Assembly: GCF_021462225.1 (NCBI RefSeq)
Contig: NC_061818.1
Span: 18,001,462-18,065,461, forward strand
Length of the DNA: 64,000 nt
From: Girardinichthys multiradiatus
Lineage: Eukaryota > Chordata > Actinopteri > Cyprinodontiformes > Goodeidae
Reading direction: 5' to 3'
Positions 53,740 to 64,000 of this stretch are shown in pieces. The notes under the pieces were generated by a model, which saw only the letters and a list, made by a program, of their open reading frames with translations, was not told the origin of the DNA and did not search any database. Positions within the stretch are counted from its first letter, which is position 1. Each line of letters begins with the position of its first letter. The translations under genes and the position numbers were made by a program.

Positions 53740-53865
53740 AAGACAAAGATTCACTCAGAAAAAAGTTCAGCATTTCCACAGATTGTTCCAGCAACACGAT
53801 GTCTCTGCCTGGACACAATCTGCAGCCTGAAGACTCTGCTGTCTATTATTATGTGAGGCAGTGAC
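53740..53865 (+). pseudogene. C-family VH relic, FR3 with Cys lost
   Basis: FR3 (KFSISTDCSSNTMSLPGHNL, QPEDSAVYY) reads to YYY: the second conserved Cys codon is TAT. Leader, FR1 and FR2 are missing to the left of the MITE. A nonamer ACAAAAACC stands at about 53893 but the heptamer is damaged (GACAGTG). Confidence 0.8.
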
Positions 53866-53905
53866 AGTGACACAAACAAGAAGCAGAGATGTACAAAAAC
53901 CTCTC

Positions 53906-55076
53906 AGTAGCACTTGTCATACTTAAAAGCCACCAGAGGAGGAGCCTTCAGATCACAAATAATATGATTGTATGAGTGTTTAACAAAAAAGTATTTCTCT
54001 GCATGTACTGAACATAAAGATAATTTAATGGAATTTGTTTGAAAATAAGGTCAAAATGTTATTTAAGAAACTAGGGAACCATCAAGAAAGATGACTAGAA
54101 ACCTGGAAGGAAAATAAAAACAAGAAGGAAATTAAATGTTATAACATGGAGATAGTGAAGGTATGATAAAACACCCTCAGTTCGTCAGTCATTGTGGTGA
54201 ATGAACCAAGTAACTAGTAAGGTGGAACTCCTTTACCACCATGAGAAGCTGGAGTTTGGATGATAGTAAAATTAAAGCAAGTCTCAAAATATCTTTATCA
54301 GGCTGATTCCCTCAGAAGACTGAAAACAAGCTCTGTCAATAAAAGCTGCTGTGGTTTGAGATTAATCACTTGAAAAAATGTATGTGAAGAGGAAGCAGGC
54401 AAACTATTACACAAATAAGAGCAGTTGTTAGCAAACATATTTTTCCAAAGCAAATTATGTTTCTTGAGACTTTTTTCAGAAAAGTAAAAGCATCCCTACC
54501 TCTGTTTAGGAGTTTATGCAAAACTTTGTGTATGACTTATAAAAGGAAGATAATGGGGGAAAAAATTGTTTGCAATACATAATTTAGAGTTGAAAACACT
54601 TCTCATCATCAAGTACAAAGCTGCATACATTTTGAAAAGAGTTTAATTGAAACATGTCCATTGACAGTACATTAGAAAACGTTTTGTAGGATCTAAAACT
54701 TGTTTAAAACATTTTTGTGCTTGACTTCTTAACAAAAGATCAACTGAAATCCAAACAAATAGTTAAAACTCCATAAAACTTTTAGTTTCAGCATTCACCT
54801 CTTCAACTAATTGATGACAGACGTCAGGCAGGAGTGCTAAAATAAATTGTTTTTTAGCAGCTAAAGGGCATAGGGTTGTCAAAGCCTTGATGAATCCTTG
54901 GTGTTTTAAAGAATAAAACGAAAAATGAGTAAAAATGAATTACATCATTAAAAAATTGATTTTGGTTTTTTTCACAAATCTATACTTAAAGTAGTTAATA
55001 AAGTAGTTAATGAATATGTTATAACAGTATTTCTAGTAATAATACATAGTGTTTACTGTATATTCATGACCTCAAA
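53906..55076. other. VH spacer, partly duplicated
   Basis: 54170-54420 and 54650-54900 resemble 47690-47960 and 21520-21780, i.e. spacer upstream of A-family VH. No gene. Confidence 0.6.
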
Positions 55077-55600
55077 ATGGCTCAGCAGATAGAAAATAAC
55101 ATTAGAACAAAGTTCAACAACAAAAAGCTACTACAAATGAGTGTCCGGACCAAAAAGTGGGCAATTCGTGTTCTGATGCACTTCACTGATCTTGTTCTTG
55201 TCAACAGCTGGCTTCTGTATCACCAAGATGATCAGGAAAATGGTACCCCCAGAAAAGCCACTATGAAGTTTCTTGAGTTTTGCAAGGTAGTGGCTCAGGT
55301 ATTCTTCAACAAGCATGACATTTTTAACAAAGATGCTCATGTCACAGATGCAGTGGGAGAGAACACACACCCTCAATAGCCAAGGAAAGGATCTCAGGTC
55401 ATCCTGGTCCCCCATTTCTCTGTCTGCACATGTTCTGCTACCCATCTCCCAGAGATGGCTGACCGATGCATTGCAGAGGGCAGGGCTGCCCTGAGAAATA
55501 CACTGCGGGCGGTGTACGAAATGCAATGTGTTCCTCTGCTTCCAGAATCAATGCAACTGCTTTGCAGAATTTCACAAAGGCAGGGCTGCTCTGGAAGATT
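55077..55600 (+). pseudogene. piggyBac-type transposase, C-terminal part
   Basis: The frame from 55077 has KKWAIRVLMHFTDLVLVNSW followed by LLYHQD, the late helix of piggyBac/PGBD transposases. It stops at 55377. In another frame (from 55504) comes the Cys-rich C-terminal zinc-binding domain: CGRCTKCNVFLC then CNCFAEFHK. The catalytic DDD region is missing and at least one frameshift separates the two parts. Confidence 0.8.
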
Positions 55601-55975
55601 GTTTTCTTTAAATGTGTTTTACACTGTATTGTTTGAAAAGCTTGGTTAGAGCTTGATGTACCGACCTGTTTGCACTTTTGAAAAAATCTCCAAAGACAGT
55701 AAATCTGTTCTGGAAGGACAGACTGTTGTTGCTGATGTTTTGCACTTTTATTGTTATAAAGCCACATTTAGGGCCTAAGGTCCAAACCTCTTTGCATTGT
55801 TGAAAGTGTCTCAAAGGTCAGGAGGACTGTTCTAGATTGACAGATTGTTCTATAAGTTTTTTGCACTGAAATGTTAGGGGCAGATACACCCATCTGTTTA
55901 CACTTTTGAAAGTTTCTCAAAAGCCAGTAGGGCTGTTCTGGAAGGGCAGACTGCTTTTTGCAGAGGTTTTCTGAT
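55576..55975 (+). repeat. ~110-120-bp tandem repeat, 3.5 units
   Basis: Units start AAAGGCAGGGCTG (55576), AAAGACAGTAAATC (55692), AAAGGTCAGGAGG (55813) and AAAAGCCAGTAGGG (55919), each with CTGTTCTGGAAG-like sequence and ending in TTTGAAAGTNTCTC. The first unit overlaps the end of the piggyBac coding part. Diverged (roughly 60-75% by eye). Confidence 0.7.
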
Positions 55976-56430
55976 GATTATACCTTTGGGTAGTCATACC
56001 ATTTGCCTGAAATGCAACATTTTATTCCTTTGTTTTATGCTCCACTGTCTGAAATAAACTGGTTTTATAAATTTTCAACCAATCATGTCTGAATGATATC
56101 CTTCAGGAAGATAGACCCAGTGTCCCCATATGGGGACATAGAGTTTTTTTTGGAGAATGCTTATTGCAGAAAGCTGAAATTTTGTATTTATAGTAATTTG
56201 GACTTTCTGATTCCAATTTGCAAATAAATATTCCAAATACAAAGATACACTGACTGTCCTCATATGAGGACATATTTTTTTGCAAAAACCACTTCATGAC
56301 AGAGTCTAGTTATTTAACATATTAGGTCCCACTAATCCCATTTAGCTTGGAAAAACAAAGAATGCACACCAAACAAAATCTTGGGTCTCAGGGTGATACT
56401 GAACATCATTTTGTTTCACTAATTGTGATG
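55976..56430 (+). mobile_element. Presumed piggyBac 3' end with palindromes
   Basis: AATAAA at about 56053, then two perfect 18-bp palindromes TGTCCCCATATGGGGACA (56121-56138) and TGTCCTCATATGAGGACA (56255-56272). They may be subterminal sites of the transposon. A terminal TTAA-flanked repeat was not fixed. Confidence 0.45.
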
Positions 56431-56879
56431 GATGACAGCTAATAAAAACTTACACCATATCACTATTTGTATAATACATCTCTCTGAATTCAATTTCTTG
56501 AAGTTAATTACTGAACTTTTTCAGTCAATTGTAATTTATTGGGATGCATCTGCATCAAAAAACAACCTGTTTATTCTCAGTTACTTCAAGGCAGGTTCAC
56601 AATCGACAGAAACAGAAAAATACAGCAGGTGTTTCTGCTCATGGGGAGTTTTAGGACTAAACATTCTGTTGCCTTTTATTGCACTCAAGTAAACTTTTAG
56701 CTGAACAAAATACAGATGACCTTCAATTTCTCTCTTGGGGGAGGGGAGGGTCTAAGTTGACTCTTCCACTCTTAAAACTGCACATTCAATTAGTTGACAC
56801 TCAGTTTTGTCTGTTAACATTGAGAAGTTTAAACATATTTGGAATAAGTTTGAAAAGTATTCAGTTCATTTTTTATAGA
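56431..56879. other. Upstream flank of the 57-kb VH
   Basis: The B-family promoter context GGGAGGGTCTA (56746-56756) is present, but the octamer that should follow is AAGTTGAC. No other gene. Confidence 0.55.
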
Positions 56880-57317
56880 ATGGAGAAGACAGTCATCTGG
56901 AGTTTGCTTTCAGTAATTTGCATTCATGGTGAGAATTATGCCATATGTATCTTTCAACATTTATGTGAAAGTTTAAGATTTAATGACTAAAAACTTTCAT
57001 CTTTCAGGAGCCTTTAGTGAGATTAAAATGGAACAGTCTTCCTTTGAGGTGAAGAGACCAGGAGAGACAGTTAAGATGTCTTGTATCATGTCTGGTTTTG
57101 ACATGACAGAATACTACATTCACTGGATACGACAGAAACCAGGGAAAGCTCTGGAGTGGATTGGGAGGATGGATGCTGGTAAGAACGCCGCCATCTATGG
57201 AAGCTCCTTTGAAAGTCGTTTCATCCTGACTGAAAATGTCGGCAGCAGCACCCAGTACCTCGAGATCAGGACTCTTAACAGCGGAAGATTCTGCTGTTTA
57301 CTTTTGTGCTCGAGAGA
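56880..57317 (+). pseudogene. IGHV, B family, single-base frameshift
   Basis: Leader 56880-56928 (MEKTVIWSLLSVICIH), donor GTGAGA, V exon from 57008. FSEIKMEQSSFEVKRPGE, Cys in VKMSCIMSGF, Trp in [16 protein letters not shown]3 RFILTENVGSSTQYLEIRTL are all sound. One extra base near 57270 (CTTAACAGCG where relatives read CTGACAGCA) shifts the end, so [11 protein letters not shown] is read as [15 protein letters not shown] intact: CACAGTG 57318-57324, 23-bp spacer, ACAAAAACG 57348-57356. The promoter octamer is lost too. Confidence 0.87.
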
Positions 57318-57356
57318 CACAGTGACTGAAGGCACTGGAGCAGCTGCACAAAAACG

Positions 57357-58570
57357 CCCACAGATAAAATCTAAATGCATGTTGATAATATTCCAAGTTA
57401 ATTTGTATTTTGAATCATGTATCAGGATTATTACTCTCTATCCATAGATCTTTAAAAAATGGAAACAACATCCGAAATACAAGGGCTGGTTTTAATCAAG
57501 TCTCTAAATATGGCGTTTAAAATTGTTTTTATTTTCTTTTTTGTATAAAAACTGGACTTGTTCACTGGGGTAAAGCAGAAAGATAACAGATCAGGAGAAA
57601 ACAAAGTACAACTTCGGAGTCTATCATTTGCAATGCTGGATGAACAGATCAGGAGGTGAATGAGATCTTCCAGAGACCATGAGGAGGTGGAGTGAACTAT
57701 AGATACAAGATGAAGTTGAGTTTAAGCATTTCAGAAAACATAGTGATAAAAAACTGCAAGAGAAATTGTTTAGAAACAACAGGAGCAGACATGAGCAGAT
57801 GGACCACCCTTAAAGCACCAAATGGCAAGTTGATTAAAACAAAGGTTTAAATTAAGAAAAATACCAGTTTACAAAAGAGGAATGTTTTAATTTTAGGTTT
57901 CTTAGGTTTTTAAACTATTTTTAAAATGGTTGTGCTCTGATGTGTTTGACATTTTTTTCCAGATATTATTCCAGATAAAATCTGAACAGATGAATAAAAC
58001 TATGGAAATTCACATATAAGACACTGGATGAACATCAACAGTTTGTGACAAGACGACCTGCAGAGCCTCTGGATTTACATTTAGCAACTGAGGGCGGAAG
58101 GGAGCTAGAAAACTACTGAAGAGGTTTGTAAGTTTAAGACATGACAATACTGAAATATTTTATATTTCTGCTCATTTGCCTCTGAATATGATTACAATGA
58201 ACTGATCTATCAGCAAACAGTCTAAAGATGCACAAAATCCAACTGTTTTTCTGTTGAGTGGATAAATCCTATGTAAAAATGTTTTGATTTTGAGAGCATA
58301 AAATATTGAAAACTGTAACTAAATCGGATCAATGCACTGTGAAAAAAACTTGAAATGAGTGACATCTTTGGCAGTTTTGTTTTTGAAACACTAGAGGGCA
58401 TTCAATGTTGCTGATTTTACTGCTAAATTTTAATTATTTGATACTTTGATTTTAAAATTACAACTTTGGCTTAACTCATTGTCAACATAGACACTCATTC
58501 TTTTTTAACTGTGCAACTGTTTTATGGTTCTAAGACAAAATATCAAACCGAATCAGAATAAACGTGTTCA
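57357..58570. other. Intergenic, no gene seen
   Basis: AT-rich spacer without recognisable elements. Confidence 0.5.
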
Positions 58571-58575
58571 AAAAT

Positions 58576-59105
58576 ATGCAAATGATATTGGTTTAAAAGG
58601 AAGGTCTCTGTGTTAGTCAGCAGAACAAGGAACTACCACCAGTTCAGCTTCTGTATTAACCATGCTCTCTGTAGCTCTAATACTACTGTTGACAGCTGGA
58701 TCATGTGAGAAGCTTTGATCCAGCTATATTCAAACATATTTACACTGGATTCACTTCAAAATCAAATGAATTATGACAATAATGTTGTTTCCACTTTTTT
58801 GTTAGGTGTCTTCAGTATTGATCTGATCCAGCCAGACTCTAAGGTTGTCCAGCCTGGACAGTCTTTGACCATCACCTGCCGGCCCTCTAGTTACTGTCTG
58901 ACTGCTGCATATGCAACAGGTTGGATCAGGCAACGTGAAAGAAAAACAATGGAATGGATTTTTCATATGTGGAGAGAAAGTGGTAGATTTTACCAAAATA
59001 ATGCTCTGAAGAACAAGTTCAGCTACAGCAGAGACACTTCTGCTGGAACTGTAACGATAACAGGACAGAATCAGCAGCCTGATGACACGGCTGTGTGAGA
59101 CGCCC
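58576..59105 (+). pseudogene. IGHV, A family, YYC motif deleted
   Basis: Perfect octamer ATGCAAAT (58576-58583), leader 58662-58704 (MLSVALILLLTAGS), V exon from 58806. FSIDLIQPDSKVVQPGQS, LTITCRPSSYCLTAAYATGW, WIRQRERKTMEWIF, NALKNKFSYSRDTSAGT. At about 59093 a 10-base deletion (GCTGT|GTGAGA) removes YYC and shifts the frame. Heptamer CACAGTA (59106-59112) has one mismatch. Extra Cys in CDR1. Confidence 0.88.
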
Positions 59106-59149
59106 CACAGTAATACAAACATACATACGTACACATACAAGCTTGTACA

Positions 59150-60920
59150 AATACCAGCCAAAAAGCAGGACAAAATCAGCCTTCTGTATGTGGATATCAG
59201 GGTATCTGCAGGTTTCAGCAAGTCTAATTTCAGACTTTTTAAGACCATTTTAATCCCATCTTGAGTACAATTTAAGTACTGAAAAAACTGTAAACATAGG
59301 GGAAGTTTGGGGGATGCTGCTGTATTACAATCAAGCTTAACATATGTATCAAACAATCAGACACGTTCAAGTTTAGCTTTTGTCTTTTCATTGAACATAA
59401 AGTGATAAAAGTGCTCTCTGGTTCAATTGTTGTATGAACAAGAGCAAAAAAATGTGCTTGTGATTCGTGAGTCAGAGAACATGAAACAAAATCTCCTATC
59501 CCTTCATTGGAGTTGTACGACTGGTGCTTGGCCACTGTGTTCAAAATCGACAAAACCTCAGACTTCAGAGTTTGTGTCACACCAAATGCTGCTCTTAGAT
59601 CAGTGCTAGTAGTGGTGACTGTTTTCTAAGGAATTTAGCCAAAACAATGTCTTTTCTGGGGTTTATTTTGTCCCTTTTCCACTGGCTCGTTTTGCCCTGC
59701 TTGACTCCACTCTGCAGTTTTTTCCCTATCGGTACCTACTGTTTTGGTCCCAGCTCCTAAGCAAGTATGACCAGGGTTGAGTAGGAACTACATGTGATAT
59801 GAACTGAATGTTGTTCACTGATTGCCAATGGGACCAGGAGAAATGAGAAGGTTTTTGCAGAGGTAGTGCAAGGAATAGTTAATAAAATTGAAAAGCCACT
59901 ACAATAATATTAAGGACCACATTTGCCGGAACGGGTGAAATTGAAATATAATTCTACTATTTTCAAATTATAACCCATGCTTGAAGGCTGAAAGAAAAGA
60001 AAAAGGACACCATGTCAGCTTTCTGAATTACACGCAGGTGGGGCGCTTTTTTAAATAACATCCTAAACCAGCTGATCACATTTTGTGTCTTTTTGTCCCC
60101 CAAAAGACACAAAATAATAAGACCAATAAACAGCGTGTTTGGTTCAGAAATTTATTGACAGTCATTTAGGGAACCAGGATGAGGGAGCAGGCAGAGAGCA
60201 GCTGTCCATAATCTGACTGCCTGCATTGGATGAAACGAGAGGAACCCACTGAATCCACAGAGCATAGATATTCAAAATCTAACCTAAAACTAACTTATCT
60301 GCAGTCAGAAGTTCTTGAATTCGTTCTTGCCATGGCCGAGACAAAAACGTAATCATAAAAAATTGCAACTTCCTCAGGCAAACTCTGCAGCATTACCAGT
60401 TGAGGCAGCAACATCTTTCCTCTCCTGCCACTAAGCTGCATTGTCTTTTCTGTGACTTACTCTCCATTATATTCTGTAAAGTCTACTGATGTAAGCTGTA
60501 CAAAAACATCCTTTTTTTGTTCTGTTTTATTTTACTAGCATCGTGGCGCGCAGGTTGGTCATGAAATGCTTTTTTGATTAACAGCTGATGTGGCTCTGTG
60601 ATGATGACTGCAGCTCTGCTTTCTTTGCATTTCAGAAAAGCTCCAGTCGAATAGTTTTTTGACTTATCAGAATTTGACCCAGTCAAATACGGGACATTGT
60701 TCTGTTTGAGGGACACTGGGACAGGAGTGAAAAATGCGGTAAGGTTCTTCACAAATCGGGACATCGGGTCACCCTACCTGCCGCACGCCCCTCACATCAG
60801 AACCCTTATTTTATAAGTTCTAGCTGGGCTGTGGTCCAGATAATTATTCCAGTGGATCATTTTATACATGAAAAAACATATATAAGTATAAGTGCGTAAA
60901 TAAAAATCAACATAACAACA
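59150..60920. other. Intergenic with MITE-like fragments
   Basis: 59680-59800 (CCCTTTTCCACTGGCTCG to AGGGTTGAGTAGGAAC) looks like an eroded MITE. 60650-60775 (GGGACATTG...GGTCACCCTAC) resembles the end of another DNA-transposon repeat. No VH and no gene. Confidence 0.4.
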
Positions 60921-60924
60921 CATA

Positions 60925-62170
60925 TACATTCACCAACCACTTTCTTAGGTACACCTGTCCAACTGCTCGTTAATGCAAATTTCTAATGAGCCAATCATAT
61001 GGCAGCAACTCAATGCATTTAGGCATGTAGACATGGTCAAGACGATCTGCTGCAGTTCAAACCGAAGGATTAAAGGTGGTTTATGGTTGTTGGTGCCTGT
61101 AGAATATAAACTATCTATGTGTGTAACCTTTTCATAGGGGAGTCAAGCTTAGGGAGTGAAGCATAGAAAGTTCAAGGTCATAAATTGGGATTACCGGATG
61201 GGGGTGAAAAAGATAGGCGAGGACAAGCTAGAAGAGAATAACCAGAAACACTCCTTATGTGGACATAAGGAACTGTTATATTGTTGCTGGGAGACATCCA
61301 CAGACAGAATGATTGTGTATGTGTACTGCATAGCAGCGAGGGGTATATAAAGGTATTGTAGCGCACCTCCAAAGGAGACAACACACAGACGTTTCCAGGT
61401 ACCCGTGTAAGTGTGTGTCTCCTCTCTGAATTCAGATTGGTTTTAATAAACTTGTGGAAACGTACAACTGATCTCTGACTGAGGATTGTCCTTTGGGGTG
61501 CCAAATAAAAAGAGTCAATGAGAGGTGAGGAGTAATGTAAGAGTTAACGGACGAGTAAAGTTTTCCTACCTCGACATGCCATTTCAGAAACTGATGGTCT
61601 ACTGGGATTTCCATGCACTACCATCTCTAGGGTTTACAGAGAATGGTCCAAAAAAGAGAAAATATCCAGTGAGCAGCAGTTCTGTGGGCACAAATGCTGT
61701 GTTGATGCCAGAGGTTAGAGGAGAATGGCCAGACTGGTTCGAACTGATAGAAAGGCAACAGTAACTCAAATAACCACTCATTGCAACCAAGCCATCACGT
61801 CGAACCTTGAGGCGGATGGGCTACAGCAGCAGAAGACCACACCGGGTGCCACTCCTGTCAGCTAAGAACAGGAAACTGAGGCTACAATTGGCACAGGCTC
61901 ACCAAAATTGGACAATAGAAGATAGAAAAAAACGTTGCCTGGTCTGATGAGTCTCAATTTCTGCTGCTACATTCGGATAGTAGGGTCAGAATTTGGCATC
62001 AACAACGTGAAAGCATGGATCCATCCAGCCTTGTATCAATGATTCAGGCAAGTGGTGGTGGTGTAATGGTGTGGGGGATAATTTCTTGGCACACTTAGTG
62101 GTCCCCTTAGTACCAATTGAGCATCATGTCAATGCCACAGCCTACCTGAGTATTGTTGCTGACCATGATG
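60925..62170 (+). mobile_element. Third Tc1-type family, split by a solo LTR, 3'-truncated
   Basis: Starts TACATTCACCAACCACTTTCTTAGG, the familiar end of a fish Tc1-type family. The left part ends at 61097, the coding part resumes at 61577 (VYWDFHALPSLGFTENGPKK, RRMARLVRTDRK-type sequence in shifted frames, TLRRMGYSSRRPHRVPLL, SDESQFLLLHSD). Near 61928 an extra base breaks the frame, and the sequence stops resembling the family after about 62165. Confidence 0.8.
61098..61576 (+). mobile_element. Solo LTR, 479 bp, inside the Tc1-type element
   Basis: Begins TGTAGAATAT and ends CCTCGACA, flanked by the direct repeat TGCC (61094-61097 and 61577-61580). TATATAAAG at 61344-61352 and AATAAA at 61445-61450 are spaced as in an LTR (promoter, R, polyadenylation). 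No internal retroelement genes. It must be younger than the Tc1 copy it interrupts. Confidence 0.78.
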
Positions 62171-62740
62171 TGTGCATGTTGCATGGGAACATTTCCTTAG
62201 AGTTTGTTCAATGTGTTCACTGTTCTATGATTTAAAGCCTGGGAGTACATCAGATTAGTCTGTATTACATCGTCCAGTTGTGTTATTCCATTAATTATGT
62301 TTCCTGTGTTTTTATTCTCATGAATTCTTTCTTTTTTTTCCTTTTTATGTTTGATGTCTTGGCTGAATTTTCTTAACCATTTTGGTTAAAATGTTGCTGG
62401 CTTGTTTAACATAAATAAAAAAAGTCCAACTTTGATTGGGTGTTTGTTGAGCATAAGTTTAATTTTAAATATTTAGACAATAAAAACATATACATCATGA
62501 CAAATTACACTAAACCCTTAACCCATAAATGAGATTAGAAAATCATTGGGGCTTACTGTAAATTTCCTAATCAGATACAAGAAAACATACACAAGACGAC
62601 ACACACAAATGGTCTTCATGTGTTTAAGTAATTGTTATTCTGTCCACTCATTTCACTATGTATGACCAACTGAAAATAATTAACAAAACAATTGGAATAA
62701 TTAGGTTATAATAAGACTTTAGCAGCCACAAAATGGAGTT
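62171..62740. other. AT-rich, no gene seen
   Basis: No recognisable element or frame. Confidence 0.5.
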
Positions 62741-62744
62741 TTGA

Positions 62745-63180
62745 CAAAAATTCAACTTGGAAGACTCACCTCCACTTCCAGCTCCGTCTAATTACTCCAC
62801 CACGTTCTCCGCTCCAACCAATGAGCCCCTGATCTACATTCCTCTTCAGCCAATCATCCCTCCAGGCTTTGCTTTAAAAGACCTTCAGAATCTCCTGATC
62901 TTCAGCTGAGCTTCGACCCTCTTCCACCCCATCTTCACCATCAGGCTTCAAGCTCATTCCGACTCCCTTTATCTCCTCAGGCTTCCACTCCACTACCAGT
63001 ATCAGGATCCCGGGGAGAAGACTTTTCTAATTCTAACGCTAGGATGTTTACTCACGTTCTTGTCATTATCAGCATCCATGTCTTCCACCGGGGTCCGAGA
63101 GCCAAAATAAATCAAACATCAGCTAATAAACCCCTCTAATTGCCATCTCTGTGTTTCTCTCATTTGTGAGTGTTTCCAGG
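62745..63180 (+). repeat. LTR-like fragment
   Basis: C/T-rich sequence with a TATA-like GCTTTAAAAG at about 62870 and AATAAA signals at 63104 and 63126 followed by CTGTGTTTCTC. The layout resembles an LTR, but TG...CA ends and a target duplication were not found. Confidence 0.35.
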
Positions 63181-64000
63181 TTGAAATAGCTTTTTAATAG
63201 CAAAGCTTATATCTAAGCTTCTGTATTTTATGAGATTGCTTTCTTTTAACATTTGCAAACACTTTTCTATGTTTTCTTTAAAACCTAAAGAATGTACAGT
63301 GCCTTAGGGTTTCGTCCACAGGCCATTATTGTTTTTTAAGATTTTACTCAAGTTTAAATGGTTTTTTCAGCATTTATGGGCCCCATCCCTATTTGGAGTA
63401 TTTTTAGGCATCATGATACCTTTTAACATGAGTTAGGAGATGCAAAGACGTTTGACTAAAATCCACGTCTCGCTTTCAGCGTTTTCATCAGTTGAAACCA
63501 TGTTGCAACAGGAGGTTTAAGCTGGAGATGTAAATCTGACTGAAACTAAACAGTTTCACATCAACAGGCTGATTTGGTTAACCTCAGCTTTGGCTTAATT
63601 TTCCTTACTTGTATTAATATATATATATATAGGGTTATAACAAAATTAATGGTTTGGTAAATGACTGGAAGTAAACAAATAATTTTAATTTCTCAATTTC
63701 TGAAATTAATTTGTTTTTATCATGTTATAAAAATGTAAAGTATAGCATTGACTGGAGATTTGTTTGGATCCTTTTCAATGAATAAAGTAGTATAAGCAGC
63801 TGTAGCCAATACCTGGATTGATACATTATACAATAATATGATCCACTTGAAATTGCCAGTGTTAATGTTCTAATTTTTTTACATGGACTGTGCCCATATT
63901 TTTGAATAGAACATGTTTAAATCACTTTGGAGCCGTTTCAATTTGTTGACAATCTTTACCAGCTGTACCTGAATGCAGCATGCGCTGCTGCAGGGAAAAT
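63181..64000. other. Intergenic; resembles the window start
   Basis: 63485-63600 resembles 455-600. A short TATATA tract lies at 63618-63632. No gene. Confidence 0.5.

Noticed and set aside
61525..61764. Separate 79-residue gene
   Set aside because: Fusion of the end of the solo LTR with the resumed Tc1-type transposase frame.
53906..64000. Search for D, J or constant-region exons at the right side
   Set aside because: No WGxG J motif with a 23-type RSS, no D flanked by two 12-type RSS and no Ig constant-domain frame could be found; the window seems to hold V segments only.
1..64000. CRISPR arrays, riboswitches, bacterial operons
   Set aside because: Vertebrate genomic sequence; no regularly spaced short repeats of that kind.

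Overview
The window is a stretch of a teleost fish immunoglobulin heavy-chain variable (IGHV) locus. The organism is inferred from the short VH genes of teleost type (leader exon, ~90 bp intron, V exon, 22/23-bp-spacer recombination signal) and from a repeat fauna usual in ray-finned fish: Tc1/mariner elements with ~200-bp inverted repeats, L2-type LINEs ending in GATTCT repeats, tRNA-like SINEs, piggyBac, and LTR-element remnants. The sequence alone does not name the species. I see no D, J or constant exons and no unrelated intact host gene. Every VH found is on the + strand.

VH content. Six VH genes look intact (leader, splice sites, Cys/Trp/Cys core, RSS): 7855-8284, 9654-10113, 17698-18147, 19314-19755, 21943-22392 and 48351-48778. 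About fifteen more are broken or partial: 8861, 12451, 14320, 24139 (leader only), 24836 (promoter only), 31143, 36462, 39325, 41267, 42865, 44271 (leader only), 45286, 50093, 53740, 56880 and 58662. They fall into at least four families: A (IDLIQPDSKVVQPGQ), B (SEIKLEQS), C (EQLTQPxSxTVQ) and one VH3-like gene (9.7 kb). Most carry an ATGCAAAT-like octamer about 70-120 bp before the leader ATG, as expected of IGHV promoters.

Layout. 1-7.4 kb is repeat-rich (Tc1 copy 1, a solo LTR, a second TG...CA element). 7.7-14.8 kb holds two intact and three broken VH plus a dead L2 LINE. 14.9-22.5 kb has Tc1 copy 2 and a block with three intact VH. 23-42 kb is mostly transposon debris with VH fragments: a SINE, a long L2 ORF, Tc1 copy 3, a truncated second Tc1 family, a GC-rich repeat and the 3' end of an endogenous retrovirus. 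42.7-48.9 kb is a paralogous copy of 14.3-22.5 kb in which only one of the VH stayed intact. 49-59 kb has a second SINE, broken C, B and A family VH, an RNase H-bearing LINE and a piggyBac remnant. 59-64 kb has a Tc1-type element split by a solo LTR and other repeats.

How it works together. The VH genes are a repertoire to be joined to D/J segments elsewhere through their RSS. The locus grew by block duplication and decayed by point mutation, deletion and transposon insertion. Pairs of paralogous blocks give filled and empty sites for several insertions, so element boundaries and relative ages can be read directly. The most unusual points are a hAT-like MITE inserted inside an ancestral C-family VH, intact VH genes with extra cysteines, and precise leader-only relics. 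No clearly new biological system was found.
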